Source: Cryptomeria japonica (lineage: Eukaryota > Streptophyta > Pinopsida > Cupressales > Cupressaceae). Taken from it: 64,000 nt of DNA. The DNA lies in the NCBI RefSeq assembly GCF_030272615.1, contig NC_081407.1, positions 141,984,897 through 142,048,896 of the forward strand. The letters are read 5' to 3'. The translations under genes and the position numbers were made by a program. Shown in pieces: positions 48,610-60,360 of this stretch (its first letter is position 1; each line of letters opens with the position of its first letter). The notes under the pieces are model-generated. The model did not search any database. It was not told the DNA's origin and saw only the letters and a list, made by a program, of their open reading frames with translations.

Positions 48610-49745
48610 TGGTATTAACATGTATAATGCCTCAACATATCTATAAGATGTTTCTATTTTTTAGAGAGTTTCAAGTAAGAGCTTTCAAATAATACATCTT
48701 GGTTCAAAATGGACCCCAACAATACATATAAAAGATGTCAAAACCTTAAGATCACCTATTAAAATACTGAAATCAAAGAATTAAAAAAACTAGGCAATTA
48801 GTTTTGGGTCTTTGATTTTGTCTATAAAATCTATACAACTATATTTATTTGAATAGATTTGTATGCTCATATAATGTCATATGCCATCTTTGTATAAGCA
48901 TCATTATTTTGTAGTTTATTCATTGATTGTTGGTTTACATAAAAAAAATTGGTTCAATAATTATTCAACAATTAGATGATTTAAACATTAGTTTGTTGCT
49001 TGGTTTATATTGCAATATTTGATGCCATCACCTTTCTATATAGATGGGACAATATTTTAGGCCTTGGTGATATTGCTAACTAAGCACTATATATCACACT
49101 GCTATCTACATTTAAGCTCTTAGTATGTGGGTGGGAACACCTATGGTCACTCCTATCCCAAGGGCTAAAGATCACAAAGCTATCTAGGTTTAGGCTCTTG
49201 GTAGTGTGGGTGAGAACACTCACAGATACCCCCAACCTAGGAGCTAGGCCCCACAGGTGTACCACTCCAAGTGGTGTTGTGAGTCTTTAACTAGAGCACC
49301 ACCCTATAATCACCCATTAACTATTATCATGCCACTGGTTGTCATCTAACTACCTAGTAGCCATTGGAGGGGAAACTTATCCTTGGTCATTTAAGGAGGT
49401 TTTTTTGGCACATCTTGAGCATACAAAGTTGGTTCTAAGCACTTTCCAGTGGTATCAATTGGTATTTTTTATTCTTTGTTTATATGATGAATTTAATTAT
49501 TGTTTAAGTACAAATCATCCATTTTGGATTCTAAGCTCATTTATTTTACCCAAAATATCTATTTTTTGATAGCAAATAAGCATTGAAAAGTTATTGGTAA
49601 GCTCTTCTTGGCCATCCATGTTATTTTTCTAAATTCAACCCTAGATATATTTTATTTAATTTGTTAGTTTTATACATTATTGTTGACAAGTTTTTTCTAT
49701 TTGGGTGGGATTTATTTCAGCTCTTATTTTTTTTGGTTTGTAATC

Positions 49746-49985
49746 ATGTCTCCTAATCTATAGAAATTTACATATGATTAGTGTGGAAATAAAAGGCATA
49801 CAATAGATGAATGCATGCCAAAGGAGCTTGATGATTTAAATTCAATATATAAAATTTATCAATTGAGACAAGTTTGTGTTGCCAATAGAATTAATTTATC
49901 GAATTATTCTAAGCCAACATTTATAGATATATTTAGTATGCACACTCAAGCATCTTGTGTGGACACATCATTCAAAGATGAGTAA
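49746..49985 (+). pseudogene. Short gag-like zinc-knuckle remnant
   Basis: One frame from ATG 49,746 to TAA at 49,983-49,985 (79 codons before the stop) holds two in-frame TAG codons and a degenerate knuckle: YD*CGNKRHTIDEC, where Tyr replaces the first Cys. It is the only recognisable protein trace in the small LTR element. Confidence 0.55.
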
Positions 49986-50819
49986 TGTTGTCAAATGACA
50001 TGCATTGAGATCTCTATTCCATCTCCATCACATGTTACTACTTCAAAGTCTAGCATTGCTTCCATTATTTTTTTATAGTAAGAACATTTTAGTATTATAG
50101 ATCCACCTCATTAGGACTCTTTTGCATTAAACACATGATCATTGTTTTTAGTCTCACATTGTAGATCTTGAAGATACATAATATGATTTGCATCAACTCT
50201 TTGATGGTAGTGATGCCATCACATATTTTATGATTTTAGATGTAATTCAATTTTTCCATCTCTTGGTTCTACTTCTTTGGTTAAACATTCAATTCCTATT
50301 TTAGAGGAGACATCTTTTTCTAGTGTAAGGATTCTCAAGTTGCATTTAGAGACACATGTTTGGATTTGGGTTACTTATTCGTCTAGATTATGTAAATGGA
50401 TTTTATAATCATTGGTATATTTATCTATTTGTAAGGTGATAAATGTTGTTTACGTATGCAACAAATCATTTTCTATTTTCAAGCTCTCATCATTCACATA
50501 GAAGCTACATCTTTGTTGGGGAAATACATTGTCTCTCTTTTTCTCTCCTATGGGGGAATATCTATTGCACATTAGTGATAGAAGTAGTCATTGGAGAGTC
50601 ATGTTGAGTTCTCCTTTCTTCCATCACATTACATGTTTTTTACAATTTTTTCTTTTAGAGAGTAGTATTTTCCCTTGAGATTTTCTCCTTTTCTCCAATT
50701 GTGAGAGATTTGTGTTTACATGGGTACCCAACATGGTCTTGTAGTCAAGACCCATCCATCATTCATCATTGGTTCATCTTTACATTTTATCATCTTTGCC
50801 AAGTTTCACTAAAGGAGGG

Positions 50820-51140
50820 TGTTGGTGTGAATAAGGTGTATAACCTACCTAATTTTCATTAGGCCCTATTCGGACTAGCATACTTAAGTTTATTTAGGTC
50901 ATTTACTTTCTATGTGTCATGCAATAGGATTAAGACACTTGTCATGGCCTTATTATATAGTAGGATTTCATTCTTGTCTTGACAACAAGGATTTCTCATT
51001 GTATATTGTATCATTATTCATTTTGTCTCTATTGAATTCTCAGGCTTCATATAAAATTTATTACTTCTTTCCTCTATGAAAGTTTATTTTGGTTGAAGGT
51101 GATCCTTGGGCTACTACGGGGTTGATCAACGAATCTTACA
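50820..51140 (+). repeat. 3' LTR of the small element
   Basis: 321 bp, TGTTGGTG...TCTTACA, immediately after the purine tract and before TGAAG. Confidence 0.88.
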
Positions 51141-51145
51141 TGAAG

Positions 51146-52394
51146 AACTTGTCCCCTAATGATCCAACTCTATAAAGGTATTCTTCAATATCATCCTTGT
51201 CTCAAAGTAAACAACAACAAGCTCGACAAATTAGGGAATCCGAGTGCATAATGTACCATACTAAATGTGTGACTATCTATTTGATCTTCATCCATGAAAA
51301 TGACCTAAATCTATGAATTCGACGCCTCACAACTTAATGAATGATTGTTTTGATTCTAAACTAATTTCCTTTTTTATCATTTTCAATATTAAGACATCTA
51401 AGACTTGAATGTATTAACAAATATATTTTATATTATTATTTGTAAAACTTAACACCCATATCCTTATCATTTAATTTACTAATTTAAAATTTGACATCTC
51501 AATTATCACTTCAATGACTATTACTAAATCTAAATTAACACACTTTATCCAATAACTTGTGTATACCATAAACTTGAATTTAGCTTTCATCTTTGAAACC
51601 CCTGATTGTTTGAAAAAAGCCGCTCAATATTTTCTAATTCCTCTTTCATTGTTTTTAACTGACCAATCTAATACTCTCAAATCCATTCTTATCTATCTTA
51701 CACAACTTGATTCACCAAAAAGAGTTAAAATCTATATTGTGTAACTCCACTTTCTTAAATTGTGTAATTTTTCCACTTTACAAAAGAGTTGTATTATTCT
51801 ATTTTACAGGAGACAAAAAGTACATATGCAATTCCACTCTTATCAATTATGCTAATTCCACTCTTATCCATTATGCTGATTCCACTCTGAGAAAGGTACA
51901 ATTCCATATTGTATGGCGTAGCTGAGCGAATAGGATCCCTAATGAGCGTTTTCCAGAATAACACTAACCCATATTTTAATGTCTTTTCCTCAAGAAGGAT
52001 GTGCTAAAAATGTATACAAAATTCTGCAAAAGTCTGATACTGGGGCCCGCAGAACGTTCGATCTAGAACCACCTTAGAAACCCATCGTAATATGAAAACG
52101 ATGCACCTCCAATGAGATTCCAAATGCAGATGTTGCCTCCCCTGTTCTATGCAACCATATACAGTTTTCTCCATAACTACCTACTTCTAAATATTGTGAG
52201 TCGCAGAAGCTTAAACACTGCATCAATTTGGAGTTCAAATCCTTAGATATGTCTGTTCCTTCTGTAATTCTGTAACTTCATTTACCTCTCTGTAGCACTT
52301 GGTCTGAACTGAACAAATTGCTTTTAGAGGTTTTCCCTGTAAAGAAAAGGTACCTGCAAAACAGGGTAGTATAGTAACCCCATATCCTGAGGCT
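51146..52394 (+). promoter_or_regulatory. NRT2 promoter-side region and 5' leader
   Basis: This is the sequence directly upstream of the NRT2 start codon, part of duplication unit 2. The similarity to unit 1 (ending near 52,310/44,940) covers most of it. No confident TATA box or named cis element was identified. Within 51,820-51,880 the phrase ATTCCACTCTTATC(A/C)ATTATGCT is repeated twice in tandem. Confidence 0.55.
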
Positions 52395-55212
52395 ATGGAT
52401 CCAGAGGCTGTGAAGGAACCAGTGCACAAGACTACTTCAATACCAAGTCCATGTTTTGATCTCCCAGTAGATTCAGAACACAAGGCTAAGAAATTCAAGC
52501 GTTTTTCAATAGCCCAACCCCATATGAGAGCCTTCCACTTATCCTGGATCTCCTACTTCACTTGCTTTCTTTCCACATTCACTGCTCCTCCTTTGATACC
52601 TGTCATCAGAGACAATCTCAATCTCACCAAGAGGGACATAGGCAATGCAGGCATAGCATCAGTCTCGGGCTCCATATTCTCAAGGCTTGCGATGGGAGCT
52701 TTATGTGACATAGTAGGCCCTCGTTATGGGTGTGCATTTCTCCTCATGCTCTCTGCCCCTGCTGTTTTTGCTGCTGCTACAATCTCTTCTGCACAGGGCT
52801 TTATCCTCATCAGATTCTTCATAGGATTTTCACTAGGAACTTTTGTGTCATGCCAATTCTGGATGAGCTCAATGTTCAATACTAAGATTGTGGGTAGTGC
52901 AAACGCAAATGCAGCAGGGTGGGGAAATATGGGAGGAGGAGCAACACAGCTAGTGATGCCTCTGGTTTATGATTTGATTCGCAAATCCATAGGTTCCACC
53001 AGCTTCACTGCATGGCGTATTGCTTTCTTTGTACCTGGACTGACTCTAGTTCTTGTGGGACTCATTGTGCTCATCTTTGGACAGGATCTGCCAGATGGTA
53101 ACTATGCAGCTCTTCATAAACAGGGGGATAAGGCAAAAGACAATTTGTCAAAGGTAATCAATCTCTCTGTTAAGCACTTTCAAGATGATATTACAAATAT
53201 ATGCATGGATAGTAATGAACAGAGATAACAGTTTAAAAAAACGTTAGCTCTGTTTCTGTTTTAGATTGGAGAAGTATGTGGGTTGGGGTCTGGTTCGATT
53301 CACAAGAACTTCTTGTGGTAAAGTATGAGGTCATGAGGTTTGGTCTTCCCAGCCCACGTGATGTCAGACCTGTCACACCAGCATTACGGATCATATTAAT
53401 ACAAAAAAATTGAATAACTATGTGACAAAAGAAATATTCTATCACTTTTCATTCTCAAATTATGTATATTAGTGAATTTTAAATTATGTATATTAGTGAG
53501 TTTTAAGAGCACAGGATAAAAGACAGAAAACAAAAGAATGAAAGGAAAGGCTCAAGTCGAAAGATTGATGCAAAGATTTTATGGAAAGTTGATTTGTTTG
53601 ATTTTGCCTAAAAGCAGTAAAACTATAAAGGAAACTTCCCAACTAATAACGATTAACAATTAATAGTAAATTGTTATAACCAATTTAACAACTATAGAAG
53701 GTGGGCATAACTCAATCACACTTTGTAAAGATAATGGGTTTTCTGATTTACTGGTGTGCCTTTAGTTTGTATACCTTTAGTTTGTATAGCTAAATCATGA
53801 CACAAGATAAGACAGAATAAACTTGCACATTTTTCTTTTTCGATTATGGATCATAAAATTTGATCTGAAATGTTGGACATTAAAAATCTACACAATTAGA
53901 TATAGAAAACAAAATCTGCACTTTAAAATGTTTTACATTTACATGAATAATATTAACCCAGTCACTCAATTCTAAAATGTTGTGCAGGTTGTCTGGCATG
54001 CCATAAAGAACTACAGGGTTTGGATCCTGGCTCTTACCTATGGATACTGTTTTGGAGTAGAACTTACCATAGACAATGTGATTGCACAGTATTTCTTCGA
54101 TAGATTTGATCTAAATCTTCACACTGCAGGCATAATTGCATCTACATTCGGGCTTGCCAACTTAGTAACCCGCCCATTTGGGGGAATACTGTCTGATCTT
54201 GTAGCACGTAGGTATGGCATGAGAGGAAGAATATGGGCTCTCTGGATTATTCAGACTATGGGTGGAGTGTTCTGTGTTTTGTTAGGAAAGGCAAATTCAC
54301 TGAGCCTCTCTATTACATTCATGCTGATCTTCTCCATGTTTGTTCAAGCATCTTGCGGTCTGACCTTTGGAATAGTTCCTTTTGTATCTAGAAGGTTTGC
54401 ATTCTGTTATTCCATTGCCACTGAATTGATTCATCAAGGTTCCATCTTTTTCATTAGCTTAGACTGACATAAAACTAAATTAAAGATTCTTCTCAGAGTT
54501 TTCATAAATGATTCAAGATATGGAAAACATATATCCAACTTTAATGGAGAAAAACATGCAGATGTGAGGATTCTTTCAAGTTATAGGAGCCATTTCAAGA
54601 TATACAATTTTTAGGTGTATCTGATCTGAGGGGAAAGACTTTTTCAAGTAAAATAATGGAGTTTTTGTGCTTCAAATCTAAAATAACTTGATTTCACAGG
54701 AGCAAGCTTGAATTTATCTGTCTCCATTAATACATTAGCATTCTGTCACTCTTTTCTGCCTGAGCATTTCATCTAAAGGTGTTATTGCTAAAAACTAATA
54801 CAAATTTTGTGCATGTTGTAAACATAATTGCAGGTCATTGGGCATAGTGTCTGGAATGGCAGGAGCAGGGGGAAATGTGGGATCCATGGTAACACAGCTT
54901 CTGTTCTTCCTCAACTCCAACTATTCCAATGAGACTGGAATCAGCTTGATGGGTGTCATGATCATTGCCTGCACAATGCCTCTGTTGGGATTGCATTTTC
55001 CACAGTGGGGAGGAATGCTTTTTTCACCTTCAAAGTCTGAGAATGCTAGTGAGGAGAAGTATTATGGATCAGAATGGTCTGAAACTGAAAAGCAAACAGG
55101 AATGGACAAAATGAGCATGAAATTTGCAGACAATAGTCGAAGTGAAAGAGGAAAAAGATCGAGTCTGGCTTGTACCTCAACTCCAACAGAAAGAACGCCT
55201 CAGCATGGGTGA
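52395..55212 (+). CDS. NRT2-type high-affinity nitrate transporter, three exons
   Basis: My splice model is exon 1 at 52,395-53,153, exon 2 at 53,988-54,394 and exon 3 at 54,834-55,212, all with GT/AG introns (phase 0, then phase 2), giving 514 residues (Arabidopsis NRT2.1 is about 530). It is a major-facilitator protein with about 12 membrane segments. Visible signatures are the MFS motif [12 protein letters not shown] (101-112), the nitrate-porter signature [13 protein letters not shown] (173-185) and its partner [15 protein letters not shown] (396-410), plus Arg in NLVTRPFGG. The tail ([15 protein letters not shown], then [13 protein letters not shown]) matches plant NRT2 proteins. Members are proton-coupled nitrate importers in root plasma membrane and usually need a NAR2/NRT3 partner. 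Ser in KMSMKFAD may match a known regulatory Ser of Arabidopsis NRT2.1 (from memory). No stops or frameshifts; it appears functional. Confidence 0.95.
53154..53987 (+). other. NRT2 intron 1
   Basis: 834 bp, GTAATC...TTGTGCAG, phase 0 between Lys253 and Val254. It is AT-rich with no coding motif. The open frame of exon 1 runs on 75 bases into the intron to a TAA, so an exon-only ORF call gives a false C-terminus. Confidence 0.93.
54395..54833 (+). other. NRT2 intron 2
   Basis: 439 bp, GTTTGC...AATTGCAG, splitting the codon of Arg389 (AG|G). The join gives [12 protein letters not shown], the conserved NRT2 reading. Confidence 0.93.
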
Positions 55213-55311
55213 AGATCATCCTAATATGGACATATCCAAAAGTAGAAACACCATATCTTTGCTTTGGAATGATTAGGGTGGCAGACAGCATATTAAGGGA
55301 TCGTTCTGCAT

Positions 55312-55317
55312 AATAAA
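55312..55317 (+). terminator. Candidate NRT2 polyadenylation signal
   Basis: AATAAA lies 100 bases after the stop codon. In the duplicated unit 3 the equivalent place reads ATAAGAGAG, so the signal is lost there. Confidence 0.6.
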
Positions 55318-56399
55318 GCGTGTATATTGAATGATAGGAGGAGTTGGGCCTACCATTACACATTTCAATGTGTGGGTTATGGGTTACAGGTTGTGAGAGA
55401 AAATATAGTAGCAAAAGTAATTGCGTCATAAAGATTCAGGAGTCTTGAGTAAAATGTTTTGTATCATTGTGATTTTGTGAACAACTGTTCTGTCCTCCAC
55501 AAACTTCTATTTTCCTTGTAATGCATTATAGTTGAGTCAATAATCATTGGAACGTTCTGAAATCCGAAACTAATATTATCCTTCACTAATCTAAACCATG
55601 TTAACAAGACCTTAAAAAGGTTTAGAATTGGCAAAAGAATTCTTGGGTGGCTTGTGTGAATTTAATGGTTTGGGATTCGTAAGGATATCTAGTTTTTTTT
55701 GGGTTTTATTATTTGGTTTTATTCAACTTTTTTTTTTGGTATTGCTTTCAAGGATCATTTAGAAGTTTTTACATTAATTTTGATTTTATTAAAATAATTC
55801 TTCTTGTTTTTTATAATTTTGTTTGTAAATGATAGTGAAGATAGAATTAAAGAGAGCACATAAATTTGTACATTAAGTATACAATAAGGTAATGATATTA
55901 AATCTTTTATGGATGAATTTCAGCTCAATTGTGCATTATGTTTTGTTGTCTCTTTTTAAAGTAGTCTTTGATCAACTGAATTTTGAATAACTGGGAGCCC
56001 CATGACATTAAGCTCATTGGGGTTTGTAACCTTACTATTTTTTCAATTTTTTCTTTCAAAGAACTCCAACAAGTTTGTAAGTATTTGAATTGTTCCACTT
56101 GTTAGTTCATGTGAAACAACCTTTTGGCATTATCTCATTAGACTTGTGATTTTAAAGTCTCTAAGCGAACTTGAAATATGTATAGGTTGACTAATCTCTC
56201 ATTTTCTTGAACATAATCTACATACATGTCCTTCTCAAGATAGGATTGTACTCTTGGCAATCTAGGATCTAGATTAAATGGGTATCTTGAATGGAGTCGT
56301 GCCATAGTCTTCATTAATTATCTTTTCACCAATAATTATTTTTGCAAGCTTCAATCTTTCTAGATATGCTCTTACTTGATATGAAAGTTATGTACACTC
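55318..56399 (+). other. NRT2 downstream flank
   Basis: No gene is visible. The sequence is shared with unit 3 (61,200-62,110 and again 62,190-62,640), for example TGTGTGAATTTAATGG and GTGCATTATGTTTTGTTGT-like segments. Confidence 0.6.
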
Positions 56400-57710
56400 T
56401 TTAGAGATTTAAGAAGTGCAATTGATTTTTAAGTGGAAAAAATTCAAGAATTGTTTATATAAGCATTTTTATCCAAGATGCCATGAAGGGGAGTGGATGA
56501 TACAAAGGCATTACCTGAGACAAAGGTACAAACAAATCCTACAAGCTTATAAGTGTGATTCTAGTAAGAGGGTAGTCCAAATAATTTAAAGGATGCAATG
56601 GATTGAGAAGTTCTTACGAAGTATGGTAGAGGGCTAATTTGGAAACTTGAAGAGGAAAGTCCTCATAGACAAGCCCTAAGATATGGATGATGAATGTGCC
56701 CATGTGCACTACCTTGAGCTAGATGAGAAGGAGAACTCTTTTAACAAGAACACACAAAGTGATGAGCAATTTTTAAATGGCAACAAAAATATGGAAACTA
56801 GCAAAGACGAGGGAAATAAATGATACTTCTACTACTAAAGGGAAAAGAAAAAGGGAAGTACCATTGTTTGCATTCTTATAGAGATGGGAACTTGGAAGAG
56901 AGGTAATAAAAATTACACTTGGAATTGAAACCTTCTAATGGGAAGACGAAAAAACAAGCTCATGTGACATGTAAGCCATTAGAGATTGATTAAACTTTAG
57001 ATGTGCATAATTTATTGCCATGCGCTACTGTTGGTGATAACTTGCATGATATCAAAGAGCTCACATAACATTTCCAAATGAAAGTGCAAATAAAAAGTAA
57101 GCAAATTAATTGTATGTTTGACTAATGTTCTCAAGTGAATCTAGTTTCTAGTAGGATTGTTAGTGAGATGGGATTGGATGTTTTAATCATCTAGATTCAT
57201 ATACCTCACATTGGCTGCAATAAGGAGCAAATTATTGTTTGGTCTTCACCCGAAGTTCATATATGAGTTTTTCATGTTATCCAATAGATGTTACAATCTA
57301 GTCTAACTTTTGGTAGACCCTACATATACATAAGGGATGTTATTTATTAATGGAGAAAGAACCATTATAAGTTGAGATTGAATATGATCTTCTTTTTAAA
57401 TAATATGAAGGAAGGTTGAAGATCATCATTGCTAGAAATTCAAATAGTAAACAATCAATCAACAATAATGGGCATCTATTATTTTATCTCTGTTGGAGGA
57501 ACAACACATGCATGAAAAGGTTGCTACTAGAGCTAAGAGTGAGCTTCACATGCCTAAGGAGAAGAAAGCTAATGGTAGAAATTATAAGGATGTTGTAGGA
57601 TTGTCATATGAAAGTAAGCATTTGCATTTCATGAATGATAAAAATCATGAAATTAAGTGTACTCCTTCAAGAGTGATTAGTCATTTTTATTTCATTTACT
57701 AATGTGAAAT
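56400..57710 (+). pseudogene. Gag-protease fragment of an LTR retroelement
   Basis: Short readable pieces include LDEKENSFNKNTQSDEQF (near 56,720). An aspartic-protease-like block at 57,110-57,370 reads MFD*CSQVNLVSSRIVSEMG, then GRPYIYIRDVIY, the pattern of retroviral-type proteases in plant gypsy elements, with a stop next to the active-site Asp. An equivalent fragment lies at 62,750-63,990, so it was present before the locus was duplicated. No RT follows. Confidence 0.6.
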
Positions 57711-58779
57711 GTTGATCTATCAAGGAATAGTCTAGTGCTCATTAATATTTCATGTATGTATGCAGAATAAGTTGGATTAGCTATTTCCTAGCCTTAATTC
57801 AAATATTCTTGTGTTGATATAAGGACTCAAGAGTCTTGTCTCCTTTAGTCATCATAATCTTTTGGAGATCAAAAACATCATATTAGTGGACCTTTGATTT
57901 AAAAATTTGTTTCAAATCTTGTTTGACAATAAGGTTTGTGAGATTTCTTATTCAGTGTACGAATATTTTTAATCCATCCTTACTTTTCAAAATGTGTTGC
58001 TAATAATGTTTCATGATGAGAGCTATGCTATTAATGTATTCGAGGAACTTCAAAAATATTGTGTAATCTCATGGATGATGTGGAGATAGAGTAAAATCTA
58101 TAATCAACCCTTTTTGACATTGAAACATGGAGAATTTAATCTCTAGACAGACTTTTTCACTGGGAAATGGATTGATAGATTTTCTCACTTAGCATTGGAT
58201 TCTCTATAGGGAAAACATGTGTTTCACTATTTATTGTGAATTTATCATGTGTTCTATTAGATCAAGTTGAGATCATGCAGTTATTACGTGAAATTCACAA
58301 TTATTATATTTTTTAAAAACCATTAAGGTGTCTGTTCAAGTGTATTTGAGTGTTTATATAAGTAATTGGTGAAAATTCAGTTTTGAATAATAGTGTGTGA
58401 GTGATAAACCTCCATGTTTATGGATCTAGTGGTACCAAATAAATTATATCCTTTGGGTATTTGTTTGTTAGAGAATTTGAATGAAATTCATCTAAAAGAA
58501 AATTTTCTACCTTTTTATCCAAAGCTTGGAATGAGGGAGTGGTCAAGGAGAATAAGAATGACAAAAGAAGATGATGACAATATGAGTTTTTAGAAACTTG
58601 AAAAAGATGTTATATGGATTCTAAGCATATATAGAAGGTGTTTGGATGTGAAAAAATGATGTTTTTGATTAAAAAGCATCATTGACTAGGGCGTCGACCC
58701 TTTAACATAGTCAGAGACTATCAACATCCCAAGAACAACAGACCCTATTAGGCAAGCAAACAAAGGGGCCTGTAAGACC
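57711..58779. other. No supported feature
   Basis: AT-rich sequence with only short random frames. Part may continue the retroelement fragment upstream. Confidence 0.5.
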
Positions 58780-59257
58780 AAAAACAAAACTGACCCGAAT
58801 CAAGGAGGAATAGAAACATCCAAGCCTTGATTGGGGAAGGTTTGGGGAAGGGGGAAGGACCTCCCCTTCTGCCTACAATGAACAACTGTCCATGCAATAC
58901 TATCCTTGGGATCATCAAGGGAGAAATCGTTCGAAAGGGGGTCCATGTGAAAAACACCAGTAGAATCATCAACAAGTTGCAAAGAAGCTGTAGAAGATTG
59001 AACAGGTGCCATGACAGGTGCAACACACGTAGCTTCTGAAGTTGCAATGAAACTACGACAGGTTGCAAAGGATCCACAGGACAAGGTTGTGAGGTCACAA
59101 AATCTAAAGGAATGCCAGTAGGATCAGTAGGTGGATCCTCACCTGATCCATCTGAAAGCTCCTTCGAAGAATATATAGTTAAATGATCAAGTGTTGCATC
59201 CTTCCACTAGGTCACAATCCCCTTGCATTGTGAAATAGAGCAATTCGAAGCCAAAGG

Positions 59258-59552
59258 CGAAGTAGTCACCGGTGAAGAGGGACCTCGAGGAGATCAGTCT
59301 AAACCGGTCAACAAGAGTTAACACAATGGAAGCACACAAATATGATGGAGACAATGCATAACGAATACTTTTATTGCATGAAAGTTAATTACATCCAATT
59401 GGTAATAACCGAGTTATAACATACCGACACATAGGCCTGGTAGAATAGGTCACACCGGGACCTTGAATCGAAAGTTCTATCTTCTAGGCACAATCTATCT
59501 ATCTGATACTTCTTGATCTTCTGATTGATTCTCCTTTAAGGCGTGATTACAA

Positions 59553-59650
<98 letters not shown>

Positions 59651-60123
59651 CCAAAGGATCTGATTGGCCCTAAAGGATCAAAACCCGAAGGGCAAGACCT
59701 AACATGCAAAATGAATAAGGTTGACCTCCGCCAAGAAATTCCTCCGGAAAATCCAAAAGATGAATCATAGAAGGTCGGCCACACGCCAAGCAATAACGAG
59801 ATCAACGCCCAAGGCTTCGCAAGCTTCAGAATGGATTCCAGTAGATCACAAGAATAGGTCTCAGGTAACCGGTAACAAAGGAACAACCGGTAGCAATGAA
59901 CTATCAAGGGAATCGGTAGCAATATCTCGCCAGAAAGTGATCCAAATGAGATGTGTTTAGAAATCAAGCAGGAAGATCAGGTCTTCGAATAGAATCCAAC
60001 TCCACAGGAACCGGTGAGCCAAAACTAAGACACACAGAAAGGAAAACTGAAACTGCAAACAAAAAACAAAAACAGAGAAGCAAATATTTTTGGTTGTTGT
60101 AAACCGGGGATGCTCCTACATCA
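59258..60123 (-). repeat. Solo LTR of the 4,672-18,782 gypsy family
   Basis: The plus reading starts CGAAGTAGTCACCGG, where intact copies have TGGTGTAGTCACCGG, and ends GCTCCTACATCA. It is flanked by exact AAAGG (59,253-59,257 and 60,124-60,128). There is no internal sequence, so it is the product of LTR-LTR recombination. At 866 bp it exceeds the family's 791-794 bp mainly because of an internal TA expansion (59,554-59,646). Confidence 0.9.
59554..59646. repeat. (TA)n microsatellite inside the solo LTR
   Basis: About 93 bases of uninterrupted TA. The family's other LTRs lack it at the corresponding position (near 4,978 and 18,297, TTATATGATCC/TTATACGATCC), so it arose by slippage from a short TATA seed. 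Confidence 0.95.
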
Positions 60124-60360
60124 AAAGGTCCTATAGAGAAGCACTTCCGACAGCAAAAGGGGAGACCCTCAAAATCAAGCAGTTGCATCCAGGGCTTATC
60201 CCCAACCATGAGCACCACATCTCTAGGGAGAGGAGAAGCAATTGTCAACCAATATGCAGGCGAAGGTGTAGTGGCTCATCGAGGAAGTGTCATCATCCAC
60301 CACCAAGAAGTGACCTATGAAGTTATCAATGGCATCATAGCAGGACTATTCCAAAAAATG

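Larger units (their letters stand above)
48307..51140 (+). mobile_element. Small non-autonomous LTR element (2.8 kb)
   Basis: LTRs are at 48,307-48,609 (303 bp) and 50,820-51,140 (321 bp), starting TGTTGGTG and ending TCTTACA in the right copy (ATTCTA in the left). The left LTR is followed by TGGTATTAACATG, a mutated PBS, and the right LTR is preceded by AAAGGAGGG (50,811-50,819), a polypurine tract. Flanks are TCAAG (48,302-48,306) and TGAAG (51,141-51,145), a 5-bp duplication with one change. The 2.2-kb interior has only a short gag-like remnant and no pol. It interrupts an NRT2-upstream duplication and so postdates it or inserted in one copy. Confidence 0.88.
47065..52310 (+). repeat. Segmental duplication unit 2: upstream region of NRT2
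   Basis: This is the partner of 42,481-44,940 and leads directly into the intact NRT2 gene. It is split by the LTR element at 48,307-51,140; removal of that element restores collinearity (GACTTTCAAG before it, AACTTGTCCCC after it). Confidence 0.8.
58780..60360 (-). pseudogene. LINE ORF1 fragment split by a solo LTR
   Basis: On the minus strand the reading runs from DNFIGHFLVVDDDTSS (about 60,330) through SPLPRDVVLMVGDKPWMQ and LPFCCRKCFSIGP to the LTR. After removal of the LTR and one AAAGG copy it continues LASNCSISQC. Further on comes DDPKDSIAWTVVHCRQKG (about 58,910-58,860). This is the DUF4283/zf-CCHC ORF1 of plant L1-type LINEs. The knuckle His is replaced by Pro (CRKCFSIGPLASNC). No ORF2 (endonuclease/RT) is present. 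Confidence 0.78.

Noticed and set aside
52395-53228. 277-codon single-exon reading of NRT2
   Set aside because: It runs into intron 1. The GT donor at 53,154 and the acceptor before 53,988 restore the conserved NRT2 reading.
53982-54467. Exon 2 frame extended past 54,394
   Set aside because: The tail after VSRR is intronic; joining at 54,394/54,834 gives the conserved [10 protein letters not shown].
59536-59967. Open frames of 75-143 codons with long Tyr-Ile runs on both strands
   Set aside because: They are translations of the (TA)n tract inside a solo LTR.
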